Below are positions 25,201 through 35,254 of a stretch of DNA of 64,000 nt, piece by piece. Source of the DNA: Sclerodactyla briareus (taxonomy: Eukaryota; Echinodermata; Holothuroidea; Dendrochirotida; Sclerodactylidae); assembly GCA_026419785.1 (NCBI GenBank), contig JAODTK010003555.1:930001-994000 (forward strand), read 5' to 3'. Both the position numbers and the translations under genes were made by a program. Below the pieces are notes generated by a model, which had not been told where the DNA came from, did no database searches, and saw only the letters and a program-made list of their open reading frames with translations. The first letter of the stretch is position 1; each line of letters begins with the position of its first letter.

Positions 25201-28200
25201 TCAGTTGGTCTTAAGTCGGGTTTTGAGGAACTTCTTGGCTGAAGGTCCAAGTTGTCCTAGGGCCAATCATGGTAAAATCATGCAATGCTTTTACAGATTT
25301 GAAGCACGGTCAGGGCAGCTAATTTCGGTCATGGAGCACAATCCCAAATTTCAATCCAAATTCAACTTTCTTGTATTCTCTTTATTTCCCCATACAGGGT
25401 TGTTACCCATTCAGCCTACCAATCCCCCCAATCACAACCCCCTTCAGCAATGATTCCCCAAATTACAAATGGTGAAGAAAACCTCAAAATTTTTTTTTTT
25501 TTCCTCTTAGTAACCCCTATAAATTAATTTTCTTGATACTGTATTCATTCCCCATACGGGGTACTTCCACAATTAGCCTGCAACCCTTCCCCCCTCCCCA
25601 TAATTTTCCCCCACCACACTACGATGATGTCCAAATTACAGTTTTAGCAACTCCTTCACAGGTCCACTCAATTTTCAAGTAAAGGTGTGACCTCGAATTA
25701 CATGTTGGAGACACATGTCCGAATTAATAACACAAGGCACCTCGATGCTATTAACAAATAGCCCTGGGGATTTGCTTGGTAGCCCACTGGAAGGAGTCTG
25801 TTGCGTGATGAGTTACAACTTCCCTTGCCTACTGCCGACTATAGGTAGGGCAGCCTGAGAGAATTGTAGTTATTAGGACATGGTGAAAAAGTGAAAGGGA
25901 GATGAATTGAGAATATGGCAAATCCATGAAGGAGATGATCCCCCAGCCTAAATGTGAATATTGTGACAATTATATATGATTTAGATGAATTATGCTAATT
26001 GAATATTACAACTATCTGAAAAAAAAGCAAATATAAGAAGAACAAAAAACCAAAAAACTTGCGAATCACCTTCAACCCCTCCACCCCTAAAAACAGAATG
26101 CGAAGGTTGATTGCAGATGCAGCAGTAATGCAATGCTGTTGTGGAGCATGGACGGAAAGTGTGGGGTAGCCTTCAGAAATTTTCGAATTTAGAGTAAAAG
26201 GAAATTTTTAGAGTAGTCTCTTAGGCTCTGCTATAATACAAAAAATAACCCTAGAAAAGGCAGAGTATGAACATCAGAAATAGTATTAATTAGAAATCAT
26301 TTGCCTATTCCACCCCTCCTTAAAAAAGATAATAGGATTGAAAAATCAGAAATGAATAAGTGCAATTGTGATACAGTATATAGATTAGAAAATAGGAATG
26401 AGTGTGTTTGAAAATATACGTGCAATTGCAAGTCAGCAAATGCCAACAATCCCCACTGCTTCCTAGCAAGTGCAAGGCACGCTATACATTCAGGATTCAT
26501 ATAGAAACAATGCTCAATATGGCATTGGAGTTGACCCTTCCCCCGAAAATTCTTGCCAACCCACCCACTTGCCCTACCCAGAAAGTATTTTGGTGTTAAT
26601 GCTGTATGACTATGAGACAAGTTACCCTCCCTTCGGAAATGTTTGGATCAAGTACATAGGAAAAAAATACCCTGACAAAATCCCCCTCGCTCCCCATCCT
26701 GAGGCTGGATGAGTTGATCCTTCCCCCGAAAATCTTGCCAACCCACTCCCCTACCCATCCAGAAGTATTGTATTTTAATGCTTGTATGAATATGACACAA
26801 GTTACCCTCCCTTCGATATGTGGCAAGTACAGATGAAAAATCCCTGACAACACTCCCCTTCTCCCCATCTGAAGCTGGGATAGGCAACTGTGCCGTACCT
26901 TCATTATATAAAATACCTGTGCACATAGCCACAGACCCTGCTTTTGTGGAAAATGCCATAGAATATATCATACAATTGCAACACTATAGTTTTTTCTCCA
27001 CTCATCTGGCCTTGAGAGAAGTGCAATTTTTTAGGGCAGTAAGGTCATAGCCCAAAATCCGATGGCCATGGCCTTCAGGCTTCCAGGTTCCGGTCACCTC
27101 TTGCATTACGGCTTCACCCATGGCCAATGTGGCACCTCCACCACTGAAATATCCAACCTCTGGGCTATTGTAACAACAGCCACATCTAATTGTTATGAGG
27201 AGGGAAGAACGTAGCTTAACATAACACAAAATTACAATCTAAATTTGAGCTAAACCTGCAATACTCTCATGTAACTGCTGATTTGTCCTAGATATTATCA
27301 GTATGATCGCAGTACCATACACAAAAAAGAAAAACTACTGGTTAGTAGCCATCAGTGCGTAACACAATTTCACCCATAATTCAATTTCTATGCCCAGAGG
27401 CTTCTTCTGATCTTACTTGCTGATTACAGCTATTCAACGACATTCAGCAGGCGCCATTTCAAGCCTCATCTAGTAGTCCTGGTTATTTTGATCTTGGATA
27501 ATTCACCTACTCTTTTCAAGAAGTGGGTCATGATATCAGCAGGGTTGTAACCCGTTCCCAGGACCACTAGTAGTTTTCCATCCAACAGACAATTAGTGAA
27601 TCCGCATGCTCTGACCACTTTCTCAGAACCTGGAGAAGCAAAGATCATGACTCCATGTACTGTTTTTACAAGCCGACGGCCATACTTATTGTGAAACCAT
27701 TCCCGACGATACTTAATGTCCATGCCCCATGCGCATTTTAGTTGAACAGGAAAGCACCACAATGAATATTGGGCCTTTTTTTCCGTATGGTTTCAGCTAT
27801 AGCTGATTGATCACTTAATGGCAACAAAAGTTAGGTGTAGGTGATCTAATATAATTTAGGCCCCAATCACCATATAATGATAATTTTCCTATTCCATAGA
27901 TTTTTCATTGTTTAAGCTCTTAGCAGATTACGCCATGACCATACGATCTATAATGATGTGGTTTGACTTTGGCATAAAATCAAGATGGGCAGGTTCATGA
28001 CTACTAATTTACAGCATAAATATTAATTTAGGTGGGACCATTTAACAAATTTTAACGCTGGCATTCATTGGATGGGAATTCCTCTCTCAGAGTTGTTAAA
28101 AACTTCATCTTCAACTCGACATGTATAGTTAGCTAGTCTATTGCTTCATTCTAATGGTATACCCACTGATGCCCAAGCGGGCGAGACAACTTGGGACAGA

Positions 28201-31200
28201 TCACCAAGCCTTGTTCTCCTCAATTGGTAGTCTTTTGATTGATGTTGACCAAGAACTAAGTAAGAATGTTTATTAACTTGAAGACAGGTGGGTGGCCTAT
28301 GAAGATCAAAGTCAAGGGTTGTTACAGGTCACAATATACCAATTGTTTGAAATGCCTTCTGACTTCATGATCTCAACATATGACTACACATAATTTTGAA
28401 TTTGTCTTTGGTTCATTTGTGCATTTTGATCTACAGCACAATGGCTCTTTGTTTTTGCAGTTGCTGCGTTCTGGTTGAGGTATGGTGTCCTAAAGGATGA
28501 TGGTGTGATTATCATTGTGAACTCACCCGGGATGTCACTGGCTGCCATCTACCTAATCGTCTCTACGACTAACACACTAATCGGTGTGAGGATATCATAC
28601 GGCTAGGCCCGCTAGCGTTTGTAGATCCTGTAATCCTTTCTCGAAGTCAAGGTGTTCTCATCTAGTCTGGAGTCGCAGTTCTCATCAAAATTCCCAGTCT
28701 CGACACTATACCCCAGGTATAGACTTGAAATTGAGCCAGAGTCAGGATATCCATCCATGTAACTCTAACAATGAAGTTTTGGGTAAAAATTAAGTCGTGT
28801 CAACTGGTTTTACCCTTTTCAAGCGTAACTTTCATAGTTCCATAACCTAGACCAGTGTAACACTTAAACTGGGAAGTAATGATATTGAGCATTTTATATT
28901 AGGTGTAAGTTCTTATATGTAGGTGTATGCTGTTAACATCAGATTGGTCAGTAATCTTGTGTAAAAATGTTAGAGTCCTTATAGTTCATGCATCAGTGAA
29001 AGCCCAGTGGAAGAAGCGGTGAGCGTATCAGTGACGCTTCGCATGCACAATCCAATTTTAGAGTTCCAGCATACACGGACCCTATCGGAAATATCCTGGC
29101 AACCAAGAACAAACCACTGTAACACTCACGACTTGATACTTGGGTTGACTTGAACCATATTTTGGTGAATATGACTTGAACATATTGCTGGACTTGTTGC
29201 ACACTCTGAACAAACCCCACAACACCCAGTCACTAGTGGTGTTTTCCCCAAGGTGTCCTATTCTATTGTCTCTCAAGGCTATAATCATTATCTTGATGAT
29301 TCTGGACTTAGACCAAATCTCCAAATGGTCTTCCGATGGGCAAATGTTTTCTACCGCAGATGAATGCATGATGCCGTCGGTCAATGCTCCTCTGTTTGAA
29401 TGGTCAAGAATTGATGTGGTAAATTCAGAAAAAAAATCTTGCTGTGATTTTTTATTCTACGTTGCAACCTTCTACAGTGTGGCGGAAGCTGCTCGGATAG
29501 AAAATTGGGAATCTATTCCAGATATTCAAACGTAATTTCAGTTTTCTTCATGAAGATATTGTTGTTAGGCTGTTTAAACTCCTGGTAAGATATCACCTGG
29601 AGATTGGAGTATTCCGTGCAGGTATGGAATCCTCATTTCTCAAAGATAAGTTGTAGGCAGGCATCCCAGATAAGAATTGTCTGGAAATGCGCGTATAAGA
29701 AAGATTAAAGCATCTCGGTTTGACTTAATTGGAGCTAAGGCAAAGTGAGGTGCGATTCAGGTTTTTAAAAATTTTCTATGGTTTTTGAGGCCTTTCCTTT
29801 GACATCTTCTTTGAATTTGCTATGTACCCTAATAGGGTCACGTCTACAAAGCCGTGTATTCAGAAGCATTTCTCTCCCAAAGAGGTGCACAAATATGGAA
29901 AAAGCCTCCTAAGATTATTGTTTGGTCTAAGACTATCAATGCCTTCAATAAGAGTCGTGATTGGGTTCGCGGCACAGTCTTCCATTTCTGCTAATATTAT
30001 CGGGTTGTAGCAGTTTAGGTCATTCATGAGGGTTCTCCCTTCCTGACCCTCCCTTTCGAAACTAAACTATAAAATCACACTTATATTTGTTCTTACGGTT
30101 CTTTTTTCCAGGATTACGTGTTTAACGATTGGGCCTATGCCAGGTTGCGTGCTATTCATGTCCTGGGGTACATAAAGTTCGTCGTTCCGACCATGCGACA
30201 GCCTTGAATCACCTCGGCCTAGTCTGCAGCGTCGGCTGTATTCTTATGTACGGGTCTCCGCTAGTTTCAGTTGTAAGTTTCTGCATGTTATATTTTTAAA
30301 GGTCTTGCAATTGTATTCGAACTAGCACCAAGATCACAAGTATGTAGCAAAACCCAGCACTGAAATATCTTGTGATTCAAACAGCTTACCTTGTTGAGGT
30401 TTATCAAGTATCCTAAGAATTCTACCTTGATTTCTACTTCTCTTAAGAAAAGCAATTGTTACAAAGTTCTACATGATGTGAAACCTGTATCATCTGGTGA
30501 CATTACGTAGCACTGAGTTTTGAATGCTTTTGATAAGATCTACCATCTGTCTGTCTGTCTCCTTTCTGTTGATGTATTATAGGAAGAAACATTGTGGAGC
30601 CCTTCAATATGCTTTCATTTTCTAGTTAGTTTGTCCAGTTTGAAACATTATGCACTGCCACAGTTTAAATGCGTCGACGTTTTAGCAAAATATCACCACA
30701 TAAATGTCTGTTGAGCTCCTGATGCTCTTATTTACTCACTCTTATTAGTCAATCCATGTAGGAAGCAGGCAATGCTGTGGTGCACACTATCCCTGAGGGG
30801 GGGGGGGGGGGGATCAGTGGGACCATGATCCACCAAATTTGATAGGGACCCCTATACATAACCTTTTTGGCACACAAAAACTTACACAACTTGCTTCAGA
30901 CACCCCACCCAACTTTTAACCGGCTGGTGTTCCCCCCGGATGGATGGGTAACGCAATGCGATCTGTGGTGGAGCAAAGCAATCCGCATAAAATTGTTCTC
31001 GTGGTCGCTGTGATCCCAAAGGCATGAAAGGGAGAACTTGGACCATAAGATTTGACTTGGGAGACACTATATGACCTGTTTTACCCCCTCCTCCCCCCTA
31101 ATATCAGTATTGGAGCCCCTCTCCCCCCCCCCCCCCGAATATCAGTATTGGATGACTATTTCCTGACCCTGAGTGATTTGCACAGTAGGTAGAGCTTGTC

Positions 31201-34200
31201 ACCACCCAGGAGATTGTCTGAAGAACTCTAGAATTTGTACCTGTTGCCTTCGCACTGGGCCCCACATCACGAGCAAATTTGCATGTTACCAACTTACCAT
31301 GTGCGTGTGCTTATCCCCACCCCTTCACCGTAAGGCCATCGAAGGCACAACCTTATTCCATGTATCTGTTGAAATATTCGCAGATGACAAAAAAGTGCAG
31401 GATCCAGGTCTGCAACCCTTGTTCTGGCCTGGATAGTATTCTCGCCCGGCAAGTATTCCAGAGCAAAAAAATATATATCTGGATGTTCAGGTTGCAGCCT
31501 CAACTCATTGTCTGAAGTAAGAAAAGTATGCCGTTGCGCTCTAATATATTTCCCTATCCTTCTTTCCAAATTGTCTGCAATAAGAGTAAGAGTACCTGTC
31601 TGGGTGGTTGCACCCCCCCCCCCCGTTAGTAGAGTATCGGCCCTCCCCCTGGAGATCAGAGTTTTAATCCCCTGTTGGTCATATCACAGACTCCAAAAAT
31701 GATCCCTGTTGATCCTTGTGGGAGACTCAGCACAGAGAACCGAGCAGGTGAGGGACTGCCGATCAAGGCACAGGCCCTGTCGTCTGACATTCAGAGCATT
31801 GGGTTGGGCTCAGTTGATGGGGTCCATTAGGCCCAATATAATGATGGAGTCTTACAAGCGCACGTATCCAAGCAACATCTATCATGGCGGTTGCTTTTTA
31901 ACACATTACCCCTGCTCATTTTAAACCTGGTACCCACTCCACAATCCCCGTAGAGGCATGTGGCTTGCATATTTAGCCACTGGTTGCACCGGATCATCAC
32001 AGGTTCCCCATTTATACACCGGGTGAGATGCGCAGTTTGAGATAATAACTTGCTCAATGGTACTACGTGGACTCAAACCCACACCCTGGTTTACGATGCT
32101 CGGAGGTTTTGATGGCTAGGACCACTCACCTCTATTAGCCGCTAGGTGACTCACCAGATCAGAAGCCCCTTGCAGCTCGGGCTGTTTACAGAAATCGCCT
32201 AACCTACCTTCCTCTTCCCTTTTTTTCAGTCCCAAGTTGTCCGCATAAGATCCAGAGTACCTGTCCTTTCCCGCTCTGTCTGGCGAACTTCCTGGTCTCT
32301 GGGCTGTGGTTCATCTATGGCCGTATGGTTGCAGATTTGTCATCCCAGGTAGGCACTGGTGTGAAGAAGTCGAGGATAATCTCTGTTGTAGGCGTTAACG
32401 CAGTTTGTCCTTGTGTACTTTCTTGCATACTCTGCGAACTTTGACAATTATGTTTTGGTCCGTCAACGCAATTCCGATTACATTGCTCATACTTTGCAGA
32501 GCACTTACAAGAGTGGTATTGAACAATGTATAGGGTTTTATCATAGTGGGACACACAAATATTTCACGTTGAATTTGTAAGTACGATTACAGACTACTGC
32601 AGGAGCAATGGTGTGTGTGCATCATATAGATTAAATTTCAAGCATAAATATCTGCAATGGATAGGTCTAATTTGCATATAATTTATGCAACATTTTTTGT
32701 ATTAACCTGTGAAATTCATTTCTACTTTTATTGCCTGAAAATTAAACATAGATCAAAGTCCCTGGATGTCATTCAAGGAACATCCACAAACTGAGTGCAG
32801 TGGTCTCCTTTCAGAGCTGAGGTCACTGGAGGTGACCATGAAAATGCGAAATTCTGTCTCATACTCAATTAATTGAGCAAATAAGTGGAATTACAGTGAG
32901 CTCAGTTTCAATGTATGCAGTGAATTAGCCCATTTATCATAATCATTTTATGGTGAACATAATTAGGAAATTAGTGAAACTCAGTTGCACATTATCAGTG
33001 AATTAAGCCCAGTTGATGTCATCTTAAGTGAACATTATGAAGTGAATTACAGTGAAGCTCACTTTTGCCATTATGCAGTGAATTATCCTACTTGATGTCA
33101 TCTTAGGTGAACATGATGAAGTGAATTACAGTGAAGCTCTTTTGCACATTTATCAGTGAATTAGCCTCGTCGATGCATCTTGGAGTGAATACAGTGAAGC
33201 TCAGTTGACAGTATGCAGTGAATTAGCCTACTTGATGTAGATATTAGTGAACATGATGAAGTGAATTACAGTGAAGCTCCGGTGCACATTATTATGCAGT
33301 TGGACTTAGCCGAGTTGATATCATCTTAGTGTGAAAATACTGAAGTAAATCACAGTGAAGCTCAGTGCCACATATATTTTTTTGTTTTGCAGTGAATTAG
33401 CCAAGTTGTATACCTTATGTGAACATAATGAAGTAATAACTTACAGTGATGAAGCTCAGTTGCACCATTATTATGCAGTGATTTAGCCTAGTTGATGTCA
33501 TTCTTAGGTGAATACATAGTGGAAGTAAATTACAGTGGAACTCAGTTGCACATTATTGCAGTGGACCCCAGCCCCAGTGATGTCATCGATAGGTGAACCT
33601 AATGGAGTGAATTACAGTGGAACTCAGTTGAAATTATGCCAGGATTATCTAGTTGATGATTAGGGAAAACTATGGAGTAAATTACAGTGAAGCTCGTTGC
33701 CATGATTATGCAGTGAAGTGATTTAGCATAGTTGATGTCATCGAGGGAACATAAGTGGAAAATTACAGTTTGAAGCTCAGTTGCACATATATGCAAGTGA
33801 TTTAGCCTAGTTGATGTCATTCTCAGGTGAACATAGTGGAAAATACAGTTGGGAAACTCAGTTGCACCATTAGCAGGACCCAAGCCAAGTTGATGTCAAT
33901 CTTAGGTGAACATAAGGGATAATTACAGTGGAACAGGTGCACCTTATGCCTGGATTAGCCTAGTTTGAGGTCATCTTAGGTTGACACATACATACGTAAA
34001 TGTACAGTGGAACTCAGTTGCACATTATGAAGTGAATTACCCGTGAATATCATCTTATTGACATCTAATCTCACAGTGAAGCTAAGTTGCACATTATTAT
34101 GCAGTGACTTAACCTAGTTGATGGTCTCTTATGTGAATCATATCAAGTAAATCACAGTGAAGATCCGTTTCACATTTTATGCAGTGAATTAGCCTAGTTG

Positions 34201-35254
34201 ATGTCATCTTAGGTGAACCTAATGCAAATGAATTACAGTGAACTCCGGTGCACATATGCAGTGATTTATGCCCAGTTGATTTTATCTCAGGTAGTTAAGC
34301 ATCCCCTGGCCAACACTGTCAGCCCGTGTCACAATGTTAGGTTTCATTCTCTGCTTGCCTGCTTCAGTTTGAATAGAGGAGGAATCGTCAGATCACCAGG
34401 ATTTACAGTTTTTTCAGTTAGGTTCCAATGAGCTTTGAATCACTTCCTAGATCCGTCTATATTGTTAATCGTGTAGAAAAATTAGTCAAGTCATGAGTTA
34501 TTTTTGAACTCTGCAATTTGTGCTGTGGCAAATTCTCATTATATTTTTTCTTTTTCAACATGAACATCCACCTTCATTTTCCTCCCCTGCAGTTTTGATA
34601 GTCAAACGCGTGATCATCCAGGAACCAACTTGGATCACTACTCCTTGATCAAGCGTTTAGCATATACTCTACTTTGAATACATGAACCTTGACATACACC
34701 CTGGCTTCTTGTGGTAGGTTGGCAGGTTTGGCAGGGCTCTAATCTGTTATTCGAGGGTGTCACTACCCTCAATTGAGCACAAGTGTCACTGCACCGACGG
34801 GTACTACCCTAATTGACATCGGACCTCAATTCGCAGTAGCAATTATTAATTCGGGTTATCGACCTCTCCTAATAGCGAATTCATGCCCAGTTTCTATAAG
34901 GGATCATATGGGTCAGCAACCCTGTCCGCAATTGGGAATCACAACCCAGATTCTCCTTTTGAAGTGAAGACCCTCAAATAACAAGGCCTAAGACCATGAT
35001 TCTATCTATCTCAAGTCCACGATTTTGTTTTCCAAGGTTCTCCAGAGTTTTGGGTCCTGATGAGGAAATGCCAGTTTTCAGTCCCAACTGGTGAATTTTC
35101 CATTGCAGAAGAGCTGATTCCCTTCTTTTTCAGATTCCAACTTTATTGGATCCATGTTGGGCTTGGGCAGGTCCTACTGTTTCCCATCTACACTTCGGGA
35201 GGGGCAGAAAATTTATACATGAGCGCACTGGTAGCACATATAGACGATCTGTGA
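16151..35254 (+). CDS. SLC50A1: SWEET-family sugar transporter, six exons (frames disturbed)
   Basis: The product is predicted to be a bidirectional, facilitative sugar carrier of the plasma or Golgi membrane. It has two three-helix MtN3/saliva bundles joined by helix 4. Six exons add up to about 670 bp (roughly 220 residues), the normal animal SWEET length. Family marks in order are ATVSTILLFLTG (helix 1), MFPFLS with its proline (helix 2), WLRYGVLKDDG and VNS with the helix 3 asparagine, YIKFVVP and GSPL (helices 4-5), FP then LANFLVSGLWFIYG (helix 6), and a near IPNFIG (helix 7). Exon junctions are in phase where testable. Introns are about 0.2, 11.9, 1.5, 2.0 and 2.8 kb. Every exon needs at least one indel correction, and no continuous frame exists in this assembly. 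I favour sequencing error over a pseudogene because splice sites and residues are kept. Substrate is not shown by sequence. Confidence 0.88.
16439..16514 (+). CDS. SLC50A1: SWEET exon 2 (loop 1 and helix 2)
   Basis: The exon begins after ctgtag and ends before gtaagc. The first frame reads QICRQIVSR. The frame one base over reads QGNTKNVAMFPFLSMLSG, the typical helix 2 entry with the conserved FPF proline. An indel between about 16455 and 16470 is needed to join them. The exon ends in phase 1, and its final G pairs with exon 3. Confidence 0.85.
16577..16915 (-). mobile_element. tRNA-derived SINE, copy 1 (same family as 38.9 kb)
   Basis: Minus-strand reading from 16915 gives a tRNA-like head (gagctcggcctccacctg, then a B-box-like gggtttgagttcc). 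Next come taaaaatggaacctgttgcc and ttcttgctgg, and further on the shared 3' words tgtacctggtgaagat, ccgcagctgac and gatcgatcctctg. The full-length copy at 38.9 kb has the same order. It is inserted in SWEET intron 2, antisense to the gene. Confidence 0.8.
17600..17775 (-). mobile_element. tRNA-like SINE relic
   Basis: On the minus strand a B-box word (ggttcaattcctg) is followed by 'gagcatggtgctttatcc', a phrase resembling the 'caaggcactttatcc' block of common SINEs of aquatic animals. The A-box region is weak. The boundary is uncertain. Confidence 0.4.
18105..20642 (+). repeat. Left arm of 5.4 kb inverted repeat
   Basis: The arm starts with ttgttaattgtctgaggcac and aaggtgcgtcc, whose reverse complement ends the right arm at 23537. 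It contains about three diverged units of about 600 bp, with the marker word cgaagcgggagttgttt or variants near 18650, 19260 and 19855. A CG-rich module (ggcggcggcg) follows near 20570, and the arm ends with gtgttgcggggatat. Units contain two shorter subrepeats around gtgatgcatccactcctag and tttttgacccctaagtgacc. The arm lies inside SWEET intron 2. Confidence 0.8.
20643..20947. other. Spacer at the centre of the inverted repeat
   Basis: About 300 bp separates the two arms, which face each other head to head with the phrases ccccgcaacac. I see no gene or promoter motif in it. Confidence 0.6.
20948..23537 (-). repeat. Right arm of 5.4 kb inverted repeat
   Basis: The order mirrors the left arm. 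It starts with ccccgcaacact, then the CG-rich module and ctttaggcgttagcgctctc near 21063. Units of about 600 bp follow, marked by caactcccgcttcgatcgg or variants near 22352 and 22969. The arm ends with caccttgtcc, ggggtgcctcaaat and aattaacaa. Arm-to-arm similarity is high by eye, but indels are frequent. Confidence 0.8.
23545..25360. repeat. GGGCCC-rich degenerate tandem array, copy 1
   Basis: Repeating blocks are 'acatgtaatggtccttggg', 'ggcccagtttgggccc..gggccca', 'cacacaatggtacttgaaatgcat' and 'gttgcacagtgc..cggtcataatgatgg'. The blocks recur at roughly 290-440 bp. The same order of blocks is found at 52026-52850. The array contains the short palindromic motif gggccc many times. Confidence 0.75.
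25361..26527. other. No gene seen
   Basis: AT-rich intron sequence. A short diverged duplication around 25380 and 25550 shares the words ccccatac and gttac. Confidence 0.4.
26528..26881. repeat. Two tandem units of about 180 bp
   Basis: Unit 1 (26528-26709) and unit 2 (26710-26881) share gacccttcccccgaaaat, cttgccaacccac, caagttaccctcccttcg, ccctgacaa and ctccccatc.gaagctgg in the same order. The open frames spanning this region arise from the duplication. Confidence 0.8.
27466..27762 (-). CDS. Unrecognised ORF of 98 codons, antisense in SWEET intron 2
   Basis: This minus-strand frame of 98 codons has balanced, protein-like composition, unlike most chance frames here: for example KYRREWFHNKYGRRLVKTVHG, split by further ordinary residues, and ADIMTHFLKRVGEL at the C end. 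It holds aromatic and basic residues in the first half and a short hydrophobic stretch (CLLDGKLLVVLGTG) in the middle. I see no known domain, signal peptide or clear splice pair. It could be a transposon fragment, an exon of an antisense gene, or chance. Confidence 0.25.
   Translation of the reverse strand: MWCFPVQLKCAWGMDIKYRREWFHNKYGRRLVKTVHGVMIFASPGSEKVVRACGFTNCLLDGKLLVVLGTGYNPADIMTHFLKRVGELSKIKITRTTR
28461..28585 (+). CDS. SLC50A1: SWEET exon 3 (helix 3)
   Basis: After a good polypyrimidine tract and gcag, the exon completes the split codon and reads AAFWLRYGVLKDDG, IIIVNSPG and AAIYLIV. The VNS asparagine corresponds to a sugar-contacting asparagine in helix 3 of characterised SWEETs. 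The last residues drift: a one-base shift would give the usual tyrosine-rich end. The donor is gtgagg at 28586, although gtgtga at 28584 is also possible. Confidence 0.87.
28586..30111 (+). other. SWEET intron 3
   Basis: About 1.5 kb, AT-rich. The open frame at 29176-29535 has no recognised motif and no matching splice sites, so I treat it as chance. Confidence 0.7.
30112..30272 (+). CDS. SLC50A1: SWEET exon 4 (helices 4 and 5)
   Basis: The acceptor is ttttttccag and the donor is gtaagt at 30273. Three frames contribute in turn: LTIGPMPGCVLFMSWG, then YIKFVVPTMRQ, then LGLVCSVGCILMYGSPLVS. The SPL proline of helix 5 is a family hallmark. At least two indels (near 30170 and 30205) separate the frames. 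Exon and donor are phase 0 into exon 5 (LVSV then SQVVRIRS). Confidence 0.87.
31184..31462 (+). mobile_element. SINE copy 2, diverged
   Basis: A tRNA-like head word (cagtaggtagagc) is followed by gtacctgttgcc. Next come cagatgac, gtgcaggatccaggtc and ggcctggatagtattctcgc, in the same order as the 38.9 kb SINE. Many substitutions suggest an older copy. Confidence 0.6.
31590..31775 (+). mobile_element. SINE copy 3, head part only
   Basis: It holds gttagtagagtatcggcc, ctggagatcagagtt and ttaatcccctgttggtc, then actccaaaaatgatccctg and a gactcagcacag word. This matches the tRNA head and first body block of the same family. The 3' block is missing or very diverged. Confidence 0.55.
31925..32185 (-). 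mobile_element. Second-family SINE, minus strand
   Basis: Read on the minus strand it has a tRNA-like head (A-box-like gtggtcctagcc, B-box-like gggtttgagtcca), then ccattgagcaagttatt and cccggtgtataaatgggga. The last two blocks are common in tRNA-derived SINEs of fishes and marine invertebrates. This makes it a different family from the SINEs at 31184 and 38890. Confidence 0.65.
32230..32348 (+). CDS. SLC50A1: SWEET exon 5 (helix 6)
   Basis: It starts after ttttttcag in phase 0 with SQVVRIRS. It shifts to a frame reading EYLSFP and again to LCLANFLVSGLWFIYGRM and VADLSSQ. The last frame meets the donor gtaggc at 32349 in phase 0. FP plus LANFLVS and LWFIYG are the helix 6 signature. Two indels between about 32254 and 32272 disturb the frame. 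Confidence 0.87.
32830..34300. repeat. Minisatellite, unit about 78 bp, about 19 copies
   Basis: The unit runs through gtgaattacagtgaagctca, gttgcacattatgcagtgaa, ttagcctagttgatgtcatc and ttaggtgaacataatgaa. Copies follow each other head to tail with frequent single-base indels and a few truncated units. The first copies (32830-32990) are more diverged. It lies wholly within SWEET intron 5. Confidence 0.9.
34301..35133. other. Intron remainder, no feature
   Basis: Beyond weak direct repeats around the words cctcaattg and tactaccc, nothing stands out. Confidence 0.4.
35134..35254 (+). CDS. SLC50A1: SWEET exon 6 (helix 7, stop)
   Basis: After cttctttttcag the exon reads IP, then in the next frame FIGSMLGLG, then GQVLLFPIYTSGG and a short hydrophilic tail ending in TGA at 35252-35254. 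The expected IPNFIG, whose asparagine contacts sugar in known SWEETs, is present except for one apparently missing base near 35140. The C tail is short (about 15 residues). Where the true stop lies depends on the indels. Confidence 0.82.

Larger units (their letters stand above)
16515..28460 (+). other. SWEET intron 2, about 11.9 kb, repeat-filled
   Basis: The donor is gtaagc at 16515 and the acceptor is tttttgcag at 28460. The intron holds a SINE (minus strand), one or two tRNA-like relics, a 5.4 kb inverted repeat, a GGGCCC-rich array and a 180 bp duplication. Animal SWEET introns are usually far shorter. This intron alone makes up over 60% of the gene. Confidence 0.8.
30273..32229 (+). other. 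SWEET intron 4 with SINE cluster
   Basis: About 2.0 kb. It contains short G and C runs (30796-30811, 31122-31136, 31612-31624) and three SINE-like insertions listed separately. Confidence 0.7.
32349..35133 (+). other. SWEET intron 5
   Basis: About 2.8 kb, more than half of it a minisatellite (listed separately). The acceptor is cttctttttcag at 35133. Confidence 0.75.

Noticed and set aside
27002-27229. 75-codon minus-strand frame with a GGGATLAMGEA stretch as an enzyme piece
   Set aside because: The glycine stretch alone is not a recognised motif. I could not link it to a family or to splice sites.
29176-29535. 119-codon frame as an extra SWEET exon
   Set aside because: It has no SWEET residues, and exons 3 and 4 join without it.
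32830-34300. Possible CRISPR-like array
   Set aside because: Units are head to tail without unique spacers, they drift in length, and they lie in an animal gene's intron.
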